64,000 nucleotides of DNA from Piper betle. Its lineage: Eukaryota > Streptophyta > Magnoliopsida > Piperales > Piperaceae. Numbering within the stretch: position 1 is the stretch's first letter; every line of letters starts with the position of its first letter. Below, in pieces: positions 44,614 to 56,917 of this stretch. Both the position numbers and the translations under genes were made by a program. The stretch is taken from the NCBI GenBank assembly GCA_033002965.1, contig JAURVB010000674.1:272989-336988 (forward strand), in the 5' to 3' direction. Below the pieces are notes generated by a model. The model did not search any database. It was given only the letters and a program-made list of their open reading frames with translations, and was not told the origin of the DNA.

Positions 44614-47377
44614 TGTAAAACCCTAGCTTCCAGTTACGATTTTACCCGGTTGTAGTTTTGCCTAGTTCGGGCCAATCTCGAGTCGGTTTGAGTGAGCTCG
44701 AGCTTGACCAGTTTTTAGACCATAAATATAAGGCCCAAATGGCTGTTTGAGCATGTTATGGTGGCTGATTATGCCTAACATTCAGATCATAGCTTCAGTT
44801 AGGATACAGCAAAACATGAGTTATCATTGTAAACACGACGTATACAAATGATATTTGTGTCTCTGTCATGGTTTTTGGCTTAGATTTAGACTATTGCAGC
44901 ATTTAGTATCCATTTGAGATTTTTATGATATCTCATTTGCATGCACTATAGGGATTTTGCATCACAGAATTGCCCTTGTGGGCCCAGCTTGATTGAGTTG
45001 TAGATTTTCACTCTACTGAGTTCAGGGTTTCGAGGTTCATTTAGCCTTCTTGCCTTGTTTCCCGACTATAAGTTATTTTTATGAGTCGAGTCAGCTTGAT
45101 TGTGTCGAGTCACCCAACTTTCCAACCGTTTTTAGGCCAGCTAGCGGCTAGACTCTACTGATCGCCACCACCATGTTCCTCGTTGCCTAGAGTGTCGACC
45201 CCAATCGGCGATGACCTACGCAACACCTCTGTCGTCTTTTTCCAGCCACGGGCACTGCCCGCACTATTGGATCTGCATACCACCATTCACATCCGCTTGC
45301 GTGCATTTGCATCCACTAGCCCGAAGCACTGTTCACCTATTTGTGCCTGCCTGCTTGACCATGTCCGTGTCCACTTCCATTAGTCCAGACCAGCCCAACC
45401 CAACCCAGCCCAACAATTTATCTGACCTAGACCGACTTAACTCAGTCGACCATGTTTGGTTCACTAAGTTAACACGGTTTAGCTCATATTCAATTGTTTT
45501 CGGCCGTTTTTTTATCATTTTCGGTAATTCAAGAACCCGTACATTAGTTTAGATGCATATTCACATTATTTAGTATATTTTGATGTTATAAGAGATTTTA
45601 TTTAGTTATTTATTTATTTATTATTGTTTATTCTTTCTATATGTTTTTCGTATATGATGAATGCTTATTTGATTGTTTATTATTATTATTATTATTATTA
45701 TTGATATATTTACTTATTAATATTAATCTTATTCATGCTTACTAAATTTTATTTATTTATTTATTTATTTATCAATTTGTTTGTTGTGTGTATGTTATTA
45801 TTTATTTGTATTTAATTATGTATTTTGTATTGGGTAACAATGATAGTATTTTTATTCATGATTAATTAAAAGTAATTAATTGTTGATTTATTTATTTAAA
45901 AAATAATTATGTATTTATTTATTTAATTGTTTCTATGTTTACTAACACGAGTATATATGATATTTGCTTGTGTTTAGCCGTATATTTATATAGTATGTTG
46001 ACATTATTATTTGATGATTAGAGTATTATTATTTTCATGTATTTATTACTTATCTATTTATTTATGAGTGTATTTATTTATTTATTTATTAGTTATTTCC
46101 TTTATTATGTCTCAATTTCCATGTTGGATGTTTAGTTGTAGGTTTATTTAACATTGTCTTCCTTGTTAGGATGTATTGATGATGTAAGCACATAACACAA
46201 GCAATGCATCATATAGAGATGTTAGTATTTTACATAGAAGTGGGTTTCTATGTAGGTTTCTGAGTTCGAGCATGTCGTAGATGATCACGCTTGGAGCTTC
46301 GACCACAGGTTCATTAGGACTCTTTTTACTTTCTATTGCTATAGTCTATTGTTGATTTGACTTTTAGATTGCATGATGTGTTAAGTTACTATTTTGTTGG
46401 ACTTCCATTTAACAAAGGTCATTTAGACATATTTTACTTGCGTGATTAATAATGCTCGAGGACGAGATCCCTCAAGTTTAATTTCAAAAACAAGATCCAC
46501 CACAAGTTGCCTTCGGGCCTATTATATAAATTCCTTCCCAAGCATTTCTATGATTTTCTCGAATTTTCTAGTGAGATGTGAGAAATGGAAAACTGACAAC
46601 ACCACTACCAAGTAGGTGCATGCCAGCCAAAACACGCTTTGGATTCGTGAGCGAGCCATTCCATTCCCGAGGGATCCTAACAACTCCACCTTTCTATTCT
46701 TCAAACCCAGAGAAGTGTGGAGGATTATAGGTACTGCAATGTAGTGCATGTCTAGACTTGTAGTTTCAAAGGATACTGAAGGCGCATGCCTGAGAGTACT
46801 CAGCCTTTGTGCTTAGGGGCAGGAGTAAAATGGAGGATGTAGAGGGTTCAAGGAAAAAGGAAAAGAAATTGATGTTCTCGTGCAAGGGATAGTTTTAAAG
46901 TTTGTCGAGGCATGAGATGAGCAAGAATGGGATGCTGTCGAGCCGAGGCCAATAACTCCTAATTAGCGCCCTTATGAGAGATTCTATGAAGAAGTATATA
47001 AATGATTTCATTTAATAGGAAAGTTAGCTCTCCTATGTTTGTTTGAGTATTAGTTATTTCTGGACAAGTAATACTCATTACTAATATTTTTTCTATTATA
47101 TATGTGGGTCTTGTGATGCTAAGTCAGTTTTGGTGGGATGACAAATAAACACTACACACACTTGAGCTCAATACAGTTATTTTCTTTTGTACTTTTATTT
47201 ATATTTGATTAGTTATCACATGTATTTAATAATGTCTTTCATTCTCTTGGCATCAAGTGGGCTATTTCGATCTATAATATTGATCGAGTTTTATAAACTA
47301 GCTGCTCTGTACATGACTTGACTCGACCGTAACATTTTTAATTCAATCCTTAAGTGAACCAAAATCGGGGTGTTTCA
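44614..47377 (+). mobile_element. Solo LTR B (2764 bp)
   Basis: It starts TGTAAAACCCTAGC, ends TCGGGGTGTTTCA and has the perfect 5-bp duplication CATGC on both sides. No internal domain is present, so it is the product of recombination between two LTRs of one element. A TATA box (attatataaattcc at 46521) is the likely LTR promoter. The middle (45600-46090) is rich in tttattta and (TTA)n. Diverged copies of the same family lie at 1-3690. Open frames inside (45183-45383, 45211-45552, 46749-46522) are not genes. Confidence 0.88.
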
Positions 47378-49592
47378 CATGCCCATCATACTTTAATCCA
47401 CAGAATACAATTTCAAAATACATAAAGATAACATAGGGCCCCTGCCTCCACCGTTGAGCCACCAGATCCATCCACCTAAGTCGTACATTGTCAGGGAACT
47501 TCACTGACATATAATACAAAACACGTCAGTATTCAAATAAATTTGATTACAAGTCCAAAATAACTCCTGGTAAAACAACTGGCAAATGGATATTTCACTG
47601 CCCACGGGACTTTAAAGATTTCCGAATGCCTCACACGGGCAACAAGCAAATAACTTACTAAAAATGTCGGCGCACACGCACAACTAAAATTCATATTAAT
47701 ACAAACAATTTATGCTCTCGCAACCTCCATATAACACACACCATAGTATTTAGGTGGCAAACGAATAATTAAGTTAGTTCCACAAGTTTTGGGAACGCAC
47801 TGCATTACGTAGTACCCTCATACTTCACTCTAATGGAGTACTAGTCTACCCTCATGCTTAAACTTAATAGGCTTGGGTTGGGACTTGTATAGTTATATTT
47901 CCAGAGTTTATCTTTCGAAAACTGGCAACGGTTCCCAACCTTGAAATTTTATTAAACTCATGGGGAAAATATGGTTAACTGGAAATTTTATCAAGTGTTA
48001 GCCTCATGGGCCAACATGGTGAACAAAGCCCACTAAGATCGGACCTAAGGTATAGTGAATTGTGTTCCTGGGCTATGCACCAAATTTTCTAAGGGTTGTT
48101 CATTGGCTTGGAGGCTTAAAATGGGCTTAGGACTATGGGAATAATTAGGCAACACCATGGTCTTGAGCCCATAGAAATTTCAGGTCCAAAGTCCAAGTGG
48201 TTAAGCCTGAGTGGGCTCGTAAAGTGAAGGTCTTGGCTGGGTCATTTCTAGAGCCAGGGTCACCTAATAAGCTTGTGAAATTCATAACTCGAGATATACC
48301 AACCCTTTAGATCCCAAATTTCAACACAATTTTAATGGGACACATCTGAAGGTCAGATATATTTCATCCAAATCCATCACCTTTTGCCTATTTTTTGTAT
48401 TTTATATCCGGCCCATGGAAATAGGGTTTCACCCTTCATTCCTACACAGTCTAGATCACAGACCAAGAAGTCACCCTAAATGATTTTTATTAAACCAAAA
48501 CCTTGACACGTTTCTTGTAGACAGTTATAGAGTCCTTACATAATTTTTATAGATTTTATTAATGTATTTTAGGTTGCTCACAAAGGAGCCCAATCTTAGA
48601 ACATGGCAGCACAATCACAGAACAGCATCTACAGTACAAAGTTAGGGGCTAAGTTGTAATAGCATTGCACTTAAAAATGCATATCTATTTTTCTACATGC
48701 ACAAATGAGACTATTCCAACTTCTTCAAACTCTCTACACAAATAGATCTCATATGGAAAAAATACAACCAAAATGGATATACACATGGAGACATGTAAAC
48801 AGTAAGCACAAACAACGAAGAGGCAGAGATCCAAACTTTACCACTGAGGGCACCAAGGAGAGCACTCTTCGGAATTCCTACCCCAAGACCTATGACCCTA
48901 GGAGGGGCTAGAAGGCCTTGGAAGGGTGAGTGAAGTAAGAGGAGATGAAGAGTAAAAAGTTGAAAAGGGTGGAACTTGGCTTCCATATATAGGAAATAAT
49001 CAAGGCTTCTGCAAGGGCGATGGAACTGCCAAGCTGGACCATGAAAACTGGGAAAACTGGGCATGCAAGCAAGTTGCGTGACCGGGGCTGCCCACCAGGC
49101 CGTGTCAATGGGAGGTAAATTCAAAAGTGTGGGCACAAGGGTGCTGGGCAAGCACCGTTACGCCCAGACTTGAAACTCTAACCCTAAAAATGTGTGGCGC
49201 AATGGTGCTGGGGAGTGCCATTGAGTCAGAATCATACATCACATGTCTAGGGTTTTCACCTTAGTGAGGATAGGGCATCCTTGGGCATCGCACTGCCAGT
49301 CTTGCATGGGTTAGGATCGTCGTGGAGGGTTTCAAACAAGAAAAAACACATTGAAGATACCTGAGGCCTCGGTCCTAACATCTAACTAAACTCAACTCAA
49401 CCGAATAAAGAGATTAAAAGGGTCCAAGCATGAAGAATTCGATGGGGGTACTGAAGCCGAAGGAAGCTAGTGTCGGGCAAAGACATACCATACTATACTC
49501 AAATCATGGCGAGAAAGGCCTAACCCTAGTGACTCGATTTGGGTAATAACCGAACTGACTATAAAACCTTGGGCAAATGGTATGCTTTTACA

Positions 49593-50308
49593 ACCTCCCC
49601 CACTTAGAAAATTTGTATCCCAAATTTTCTTAAGGGGTTATAAACGCCGACACAAGCTACACAATGATATACAACATGCAATAGCACTCAACCAAGAATA
49701 AGAAACTATGCTAATACCTCGAGTCACCGTCCTCCGCTGGGAAATGTCCTCAGAAACATCATCACATCTTGTCTTCACACTACCACCTGCGATAAAGGAA
49801 CATTCACTAGAGGCCTTTCCTATAGAGATTCTTCACAAACTAGTCAAGAATCTACATAGCCTCCTCCTCATAGGATAGGCCGGGTTTGACATCGAGCTCT
49901 TCATACTATAGCTTGTGTGATTCATCTAGCACACACTTCTTTAGCATGGAGATGTAGAATAAGGGATATATTGTTGACAAATTTGGTGGTAGTGCAAGCT
50001 CGTAAACAACCTAACCAACTCATCTCAACACCTCGTACATGCCAATATACCTCAAACTCAGCTTGCCCTGCCTCCCAAACTGCACACCTCCTTTAGGTTG
50101 TGAGACTTTTAGGAAGAAGAGATCGTTGGGGGAAAACTGATATCCCTACGCTTCTGATCTGCATAAGCCCTCTGTCTGTCCTGAGCTGCTAGTAGCCTAT
50201 GCCCTATCAACTCGACCTTCTTCTGGGAGTTGAAGTAAATGAGGGTGTGCTATCCATGGCTCGCCACCCTCTAGCCAACACGATGGTTATCTTCATGGCC
50301 TACCATAC
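49593..50308 (-). pseudogene. Gypsy A internal region, part 1 (end of pol)
   Basis: This reverse-strand DNA lies between the PPT of gypsy A and the insertion site of gypsy C. Next to the insertion (50308) the reverse strand continues the integrase motif EALYGRP begun at 58095. The stretch then encodes the degraded post-integrase tail. Stops are frequent. Confidence 0.65.
50304..50308. repeat. Target-site duplication of gypsy C
   Basis: CATAC here and at 58095-58099. Rejoining the flanks restores the gypsy A integrase reading frame. Confidence 0.92.
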
Positions 50309-50318
50309 TGTAAAGACC

Positions 50319-50365
<47 letters not shown>

Positions 50366-50648
50366 GACGCGGTGGGATCGAACGTTGGTATCCTTGAATT
50401 TGTTTAAATTATTTACCCGCTACCCGGTCAAGTGGAAAGTATTAGTTAACCGGTTAAGTATTTTTACCCGGTTAAGTAAACCATACCATTTAACCGTTTA
50501 AACTAGTAAAGTGAATCATACCATTTAAGAAGTTGAGTGAAAAGGTTAAGTGAACCGTGTTAATTACCCAATTACCTGGTTAAAGGAATTATGGTGAAAG
50601 GGTGCTTCCACAAACCCTAGCCGTCATTTATTCTTTGTAAAAGGAGAA

Positions 50649-50816
50649 GGGGTAGTTGAACCTAGGAAATACCAATGGATGATGGGGTGTGAGAATTTAA
50701 TGAAGGGGTCGTTGAACCTAGGAAATACCAATGGATGATGGGGTGTGAGAATTTAATGAAGGGGTCGTTGAACCTAGGAAATACCAATAGATGATGGGGT
50801 ATGAGAATTTAATGGA
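50649..50816 (+). repeat. 56-bp tandem repeat x3 in the 5' LTR of gypsy C
   Basis: Units begin ggggt(a/c)gttgaacctagg and end gagaatttaatgaa. A partial fourth unit follows. They lie just upstream of the LTR TATA box, where enhancer repeats often sit. Confidence 0.9.
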
Positions 50817-50832
50817 GGGAATGGTTGAACTG

Positions 50833-50841
50833 TATATATAT
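50833..50841 (+). promoter_or_regulatory. Likely LTR promoter TATA box of gypsy C
   Basis: TATATATATG follows the 56-bp repeats and precedes the aggaggagggag and ctcatctccgtccc stretch, a plausible transcript start. It is absent from the 3' LTR. Confidence 0.5.
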
Positions 50842-51109
50842 GCAGGAGGAGGGAGTATTTCATCCCTCATCTCCGTCCCAGGTCACCTCCCCATTACTGT
50901 ATTAGGGTTCACGGGTCACAGTCAGACGTAATCACAAATCTGGTACGTATAATAGATAAAACATCATACTTTCCTTGTTGGTAGCCTAGGTCGGCCTGAG
51001 CCCAGATTCGACTACCATGCACTGAGTGCAACCGGGGTCAATGAATTGACTCAGTCCGACACTGGGTCGTGTTATGTACGCGAATTTTGTAATGCATCGA
51101 CATTGTTTT

Positions 51110-51590
51110 GGAGTAGTGATAGCCACCCCATAAAAAGGCTACGGCCGGGGTGAGTGAGGCACAACAATTCCTCCATCGCACTGGAGTGCAGTGATAACCG
51201 CCCCATAAAAAGGCTACGGCCGGGGTGTGTGAGGCAATGGCACTAGATTTGGTAGTGAGAGCTTCCCCACAAACGGGGCATAGCAATCACCTGAGTGCAG
51301 TGATAGCCGCCCCAAAAAAGGCTACGGCCGGGGTGTGGAAGGCATTGGCACTGGAGTGCAGTGATAGCCTCCCCATAAAAAGGCTACAGCCGGGGTGTAT
51401 GAGGCACTGGCACTAGAATTGGTAGTGAGAGCTTCCCCACAAACAGGGCACAGCAATCACCCGAGTGCAGTGATAGCTACCCCACAAAAAGGCTACGGCT
51501 GGGGTGTGAGAGGCACTGGCACTGCAGACGGTAGTGGTAGCCTCCCCACAAAAAATGCTACGGCCGGGGTGTGCGGATCATAGCGGATAC
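51110..51590 (+). repeat. GC-rich interspersed array in the 5' LTR of gypsy C
   Basis: Imperfect units of about 60-120 bp share tagccgccccataaaaagg and ctacggccggggtgtg, alternating with gagagcttccccacaaacgg-type units. TAGCC and GGCTA in each unit can pair as a small stem. The array recurs in the 3' LTR at 57245-57715. Confidence 0.88.
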
Positions 51591-51969
51591 CTCCTCCGCA
51601 TTGTTTTGGAGTATAGCGGAATCGCTCCACCGCATATTAAAATAAACATAAGGAAATAGTGGAATGTACTTGTCTTGTTTTATCTATTATACTACTTAGT
51701 GTTGTAATCACTAACGCGGAATTGCCTCCACAGGTATGCAGATACGAGATTAGGTGATTGACATCTAGAGTATGGAGCAAAATAAATATGAGGACTCCTT
51801 TTTTTATTTAATTGAGAAATAAATGTGGCTGCTGGGAAACGGTCCAAGACTGTGGGATCTTTATATATGTTTTTGTTAAATAAAAAATGTTTGTCATATT
51901 TACTTAATTGCGAGTAACACTTGGCTAGCTAGGCCCACAATATCGTGAAAAATGGCGGGTCGTTACAGG

Positions 51970-51981
51970 TGGTATGAGAGC
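51970..51981 (+). promoter_or_regulatory. Primer binding site of gypsy C
   Basis: TGGTATGAGAGC, one mismatch from the initiator tRNA-Met complement TGGTATCAGAGC, two bases after the 5' LTR. Confidence 0.9.
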
Positions 51982-52146
51982 AAGGTTTCCCAAAAGCTCA
52001 CATCTTATGACTCAAGTACCTTGTTGAAGAGTCCAATATTTATCTTTCTCCAATAGGGTATGTCATTAGGGAATTAGTGGACCTCCCTAATAAACCTAAG
52101 TAATCATTGAAAAAAAATTAATGAACCATAACGGAATAAATTTTAG

Positions 52147-53415
52147 ATGGCAGGCACCCGAAGGAAGTCGAGCCAAGCTGCGCAATCGGACACAAACCTT
52201 GAGAGTGTGTTAGGCCAAATTTTGACGGCCATACAGGGACTAGCGTAGGCTTCAGAAAATACCAGTTCTGTGGTTCAGAACATGGTGCAGAGGTGACCGG
52301 GATTGGTAATGGGTAATGGAGCTCCAAATTCGGCTGCGGGTCCTAGTAACGTCCCAAATGGGGATCAGGAGAGCGCCCAAGAGCGGGTAGGAATAGCTGA
52401 CCCGGGCGAGCGAGGAGAACTTCCAAACCCGGTGCCACCGGTAGTCCGACAAGTGGTACTGCCAGATGGGGATGACAATGAGCGATACACTGTAGAGAAA
52501 TTCCAGAAGAATGGAGCTGAGGTATTCATTGGAGGGACTGATCCAATGAAGGCGGAGAGCTGGTTGGACATTACTGAAAAAGCATTTAGAGCTCTCTCTG
52601 TGCCTCATCGCCATCAAGTGAGGTTGGCGACATGCATGCTTTAGGAGGAAGCATCCTATTGGTGGAAGTCCATCGAGAAGACTGTGTTCCATCAACGGGA
52701 GATTTCGTCCATTCCTTGGGCGGAATTTGTAACAGTGTTCAATGGACAATATTTTCCTGAGTCTGTTGTCCAGAAGAAAGCACTGGAATTTGCCACTCTA
52801 ACTCAGAAGGATGATTCAGTCCGAGAGTATGCCCAAAATTTCTTGCAATTGGAGAGATTTGCATCTGGGAGTCTGGCAACTGCCCGGGCCAGAGCAGACA
52901 AATTTTTCTGGGGGTTAAAGCCAGAATTGAGGAGTAGGGTAGCTACAGTGCCAAGAGGCACTATAACCGAAGTGATTGAAGCAGCCACTACTCATGAGTT
53001 GGTGTACGACTATGTTCGTGGACAGAAACAGGGGAAGGCTACTATGCAACATAAGAATGCCAACCAGGGTAGTAACAAAAATCGGTCTGAAGAACACCAG
53101 CAGCAGAACTATCAACGGAATGTCGATGGGAACCGTAAAAGGAAGTTTCAAGAGATTCCGTATCGACTATGTAAAAATTGCAACAAGATGCATTCAGGGT
53201 TATGCAGGGAGCCCCGTCGGTGCTACAATTATGGAAGGACGAGACACTTGCAAAACGAGTGTCGTCAGCCCCTGAAGCAACAACAGGAGCAACCTGGAAA
53301 GGAGAAGACACCAGCTCCTAATCGCTACCCAGTGGACAAAGGGAAGGCAAACTTTTTGCAGTCGAAGTCAAGGACACTAAGAACGAGGACCACACAGTTC
53401 GAGGTAAAATTCTGA
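52147..53415 (+). pseudogene. gag of gypsy C
   Basis: The frame from ATG 52147 (MAGTRRKSSQAAQ) is interrupted by TAG at 52246, TGA at 52294 and TAG at 52642, with no frame change. The retrotransposon gag domain follows: TVEKFQKNGAEVFIGGTDPM, AESWLDITEKAFRAL, EEASYWWKSIEKT, IPWAEFVTVFNGQYFPE, KALEFATLTQKDDSVREYAQ. The zinc-finger region reads CKNCNKMHSGLC and CYNYGRTRHLQNEC; in the second the usual second Cys is Tyr and the Gly before His is Arg. The frame then slips near a T-run at 53353-53357 into the protease frame. Confidence 0.9.
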
Positions 53416-53861
53416 TTCAAAGTGTTAGTGTGGATGTTTTATTTGACTCGGGGTGTACGCATTCGTTCCTATCATCCCGATTAGTTAAGAGTTTGGGACT
53501 CCAAACGTCTACATTACCTAAGACTTATAGGGTCACCACCGCAACGGGAAAAGGGGAGGTCACAACGTTAGGAGTGACTAACCTATCCTTGGATATACAA
53601 GGGAAACCCTATGTGTGGAATTTCATTGTCTATGGGATAATAGGATTTGATGTACTGTTGGGAATGGACTGGTTGTCTGTACACCAGGCTTTTCTCGACT
53701 GTAAAGGGAGGAGAGTATTGACTAAACCTTGTAATTGTGAGATGGGGGTCATTTTCCAAGGGTCATGGAATGATCCATCCTCTTGTATTGTGTCGGTTAG
53801 TGAGGCAACTGAGTGGTTTGGTGAGGGTTGTAAAGTTTTGGGTAACTCTAGAGGAGCCTGA
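53340..53861 (+). pseudogene. Aspartic protease region of gypsy C
   Basis: The frame containing GKILIQSVSVDVLFDSGCTH has the retropepsin active site DSG (usually DSGAT, here DSGCT), followed by VTTLGVTNLSLDIQGK and GFDVLLGMDWLSVHQA, the conserved LGMDWL block. It ends at TGA 53859-53861, one frame away from both gag and reverse transcriptase. Two frameshifts therefore flank it. Confidence 0.88.
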
Positions 53862-55581
53862 GTCCAAACCCAAAGAGTTGTCCATGATTCCGGTGGTAGC
53901 AGAATTTCTGGACGTATTTCCAGGTGAACTTCCAGGGTTACCTCCTAAGCGGGTAGTGGAGTTTGTCATTGACCTAGCACCGGGAGTATCACCAATTTCT
54001 AAAGCACCATACCGCATGGCTCCAGTGGAACTCAAGGAGTTAAAGAGTCAATTAGAAGAGCTGTTGCAGGCAGGCTTCATACGACCAAGTACTTCACCTT
54101 GGGGAGCCCCTATTCTTTTTGTAAAGAAGAAGGATGGCTCACTTCGATTGTGTATTGACTATCGTCAGATCAATCAAGTGACAGTCAAGAATCGGTACCC
54201 CTTACCGAGGATTGACGATTTATTTGATCAGTTAAAAACAGCCGGAATATTCTCAAAAATAGACTTGCGGTCCGGATATCATCAACTACGGGTGAAGGAA
54301 TCTGACATACAGAAAATGGCTTTCCGAACTCGCTATGGACATTATGAGTTTCTGGTTATGCCTTTTGGTCTGACAAATGCACCAACAGCCTTTATGTCAC
54401 TTATGAACACGGTGTTCCACGAATACTTGGATAAGTTTATTATTGTGTTTGTGGATGACATTTTGGTCTATTCAAATAATGAGGAGGACCATGGGAAACA
54501 CTTGTCCATTGCTCTTCATGTTTTGAGAGAGAATCAACTGTTCGCCAAATTATCAAAGTGTGACTTCTGGCTGAAGGAGGTGAACTTCCTCAGACATGTT
54601 GTCTCAAAGGCGGGAGTTGCAGTGGATCCGTCAAAAGTGAAAGCAGTCATTGATTGGCCACAACCTAAGTCAGTGACTGATATCAGAAGCTTCCTCGGTT
54701 TGGCGGGTTACTATAGGAAATTCATTAAAGACTTTTCCTTAGTAGCATCGCCGATGACCAAACTTACAAGGAAGGGGGTCAGGTTTGAATGGAGTAGTAA
54801 GTGTGAGGAGAGTTTCCAGTCTCTAAAGAAGAGTTTAACAACTGCACCAGTCTTGACCCTGCCAAATGGTAATGAAGGATTCGTAGTCTTCAGTGATGCG
54901 TCTCAATTGGGTTTAGGATGCGTCCTTATGCAAGATGGTAAGGTGGTGGCTTACGCATCTCGCCAATTGAAGATTCACGAGCAAAATTATGTGACCCATG
55001 ACTTGGAACTGGTAGCAGTAGTTTTTGCCCTAAAGATTTGGAGGCACTACTTGTATGGGGCCCAGTTCGAAGTTTTCACCGACCATCAAAGTTTGAAGTA
55101 TATCTTCACCCAAAATGACCTTAACCTTCGACAGAGACGGTGGATAGAATACTTGAAGGACTATGATTTCAAAATTTTATACCACCCGGGAAAAGCGAAT
55201 GTTGTGGCCGACGCGTTGAGTCGGAAGGGCAAGATGGACAAGGGTCAACAACTAGCTAGACTTTGGGCTATGTCAGCTGAGGTGGTAGCTATTAACCCGG
55301 TGGAACGAATGACAGGAATACTGGCGAACCTGGTTATCTCCAATGAATTGGTGGACCGAGTTAAGCTAACACAAATGGAAGATGAAAAGCTGAATGAAAT
55401 GTTGGACAAAACTCCCAACATTGTAGCAGATTCCAACAGTGTAATTAGATTTAGAGGGAGATTGTGTGTACCCAACAATGATGCATTAAAACGAGATATT
55501 CTGGAAGAAGCTCATCGTTCAAGGTTCTCAATACACCCTGGTGTTACAAAGATGTACCAGGACTTGAAACGAACCTACTAG
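53845..55581 (+). pseudogene. Reverse transcriptase, RNase H and integrase start of gypsy C
   Basis: After [18 protein letters not shown] come the RT blocks [64 protein letters not shown] and FVDDILVYS with both catalytic aspartates. RNase H follows ([58 protein letters not shown]). The integrase HHCC zinc-binding start ([19 protein letters not shown]) ends in TAG at 55579 where a Trp codon is expected. RT and RNase H themselves are open. Confidence 0.93.
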
Positions 55582-56600
55582 TGGGTTGGAATGAAGAGGG
55601 ATGTGGTGGATTTTGTTTCCAAGTGTCAGACGTGCCAATTGATCAAAGCCCAACATCAACTACCCGGTGGATTATTACAACCTTTAGAGATACCTACCTG
55701 GAAATGGGAGCGTGTCACATGTGATTTTATTACAAAACTCCCCAGGACTTTGAAGAGACATGACTCTATATGGGTAGTTGTGGACCGTTTGACTAAGGCA
55801 GCTCATTTTATCCCCACAAAATCCACAAGGACTGCGGAATACTGAGCAGAACTGTACATAAATAACATTGTCAGGCTGCATGGAATTCTGAAGGAGATAG
55901 TCTCTCACAGAGATCCCTATTCACGTCACATTTTGGGAAGTTTTCCAAAAAGCTACGGGGACCCAAATCAAGTTAAGTACAGCATATCACCCCCAAACTG
56001 ATGATCAAAGTGAGAGGACCAATCAAACCTTGGAGGATTTGTTGAGAGCTTGCATCCTCGACTGGGGAGGAGATTGGGAGAAACACTTAGCCTTGGCTGA
56101 ATTCACCTATAATAACTCTTGCCAGTATAGGAATGGCACCGTTTGAAGCCTTATACAGTAGGCCTTGTCGATCTCCATCATGCTGGTTGGAATCTATAGA
56201 GATGGTTATAGTCGGGCCAGAGATGGTGAGAGAAGCAGCTGAAAAGGTGCAACTCATCCAGCAAAGGCTTAAGGCAGCTCAGGATCGGCAGAAAAGTTAT
56301 GCTGATACTCGAAGGAAGGACTTAGAATTCCAAGTTGGGGAGTTCGTCTACCTTAAGACCTCACCTAAAAAGGGAGTGATCAGATTTAGAACATCAGGGA
56401 AGTTGAAGCTAAGATTAATAGGACCATTTCCAATTTTAGATCGAATCGGAAGTTGTCCATATAGATTAGCATTACCACCAAGCCTTGATGGTGTACACAA
56501 TGTCTTTCATGTGTCAATGCTAAAGAAATATGTACGAGATGAGAATCACATTATCACAAATTTTGCAGATTTAGAGCTACAATCGGATTTAACCTACTAG
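55582..56600 (+). pseudogene. Integrase core and C-terminal region of gypsy C
   Basis: It continues with WVGMKRDVVDFVSKCQTCQL (second half of the zinc site) and VTCDFITKLPRTLKRHDSIW (first catalytic Asp), then TGA at 55843. The second catalytic position reads SHRDP where SDRDP is usual. Frameshifts lie between 55915 and 56130. TNQTLEDLLRACILDWGGDW, LAEFTYNN and, from 56133, MAPFEALYSRPCRSP follow. The GPY/F-like tail contains LKLRLIGPFPIL and VHNVFHVSMLKKYV; a final block to 56758 ends AKKYPNLFVA. Confidence 0.9.
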
Positions 56601-56845
56601 GAAAAACCGATTCGAATCTTGGCAAGGGAAACAAAGACACTCCGCAGCAAGGAGATCCCTTTGGTAAAGGTATTATGAAGAAATCAGGGATCAGAAGAAG
56701 CTACATGGGAGACTGAACAAGAAATGGCCAAAAAATATCCTAACCTGTTTGTAGCATAAAATCTGTGTAATTGTTGTAACATGAACTTATACCGAAGATG
56801 GATGTCCTTGGGAATACTATCATATTTCAGGCACAAAATATTTCT

Positions 56846-56859
56846 AAGTTGGGAGAGAT
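56846..56859 (+). promoter_or_regulatory. Polypurine tract of gypsy C
   Basis: AAGTTGGGAGAGAT directly precedes the 3' LTR start. Confidence 0.85.
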
Positions 56860-56872
56860 TGTAAAGACCCGG

Positions 56873-56917
<45 letters not shown>

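Larger units (their letters stand above)
44334..49592 (-). repeat. 3' LTR of gypsy A, interrupted by solo LTR B
   Basis: On the reverse strand the PPT TAAGTGGGGGAGGT (49605-49593) is followed by TGTAAAAGCATACC, the LTR start. The LTR runs to 47378, is interrupted by the solo LTR 44614-47377, and resumes at 44613 down to about 44334. Homology to the forward copy at 18361-21730 continues across the interruption: ggtggatgga near 47473 on one side and ataagcttcaaagtctcggaa near 44445 on the other. The total without the insert is about 2.5 kb. The outer boundary (TGTTCGG at 44334) is approximate. Confidence 0.75.
50309..51967 (+). repeat. 5' LTR of gypsy C (1659 bp)
   Basis: Bounded by TGTAAAGACCC and GGGTCGTTACA. 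It contains a (TA)n tract at 50322-50362, three 56-bp tandem units (50649-50816), a TATA box at 50833-50841, and a GC-rich array at 51110-51590. The 3' LTR lacks the segment 50481 to about 50929, which includes the tandem units and the TATA box. Confidence 0.92.

Noticed and set aside
45211..45552. 113-codon forward ORF and neighbours
   Set aside because: Inside solo LTR B, with repetitive cagcccaaccc-type sequence. Not a gene.
51038..51583. ORFs in the gypsy C LTR with repeated peptide units
   Set aside because: They arise from the GC-rich repeat array and are disrupted by indels in the other LTR.
53350..53865. Programmed frameshifting between gag, protease and RT of gypsy C
   Set aside because: Several stop codons and other frameshifts in the same element make simple mutation more likely than recoding. 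A comparison with intact family members would be needed to revive the idea.
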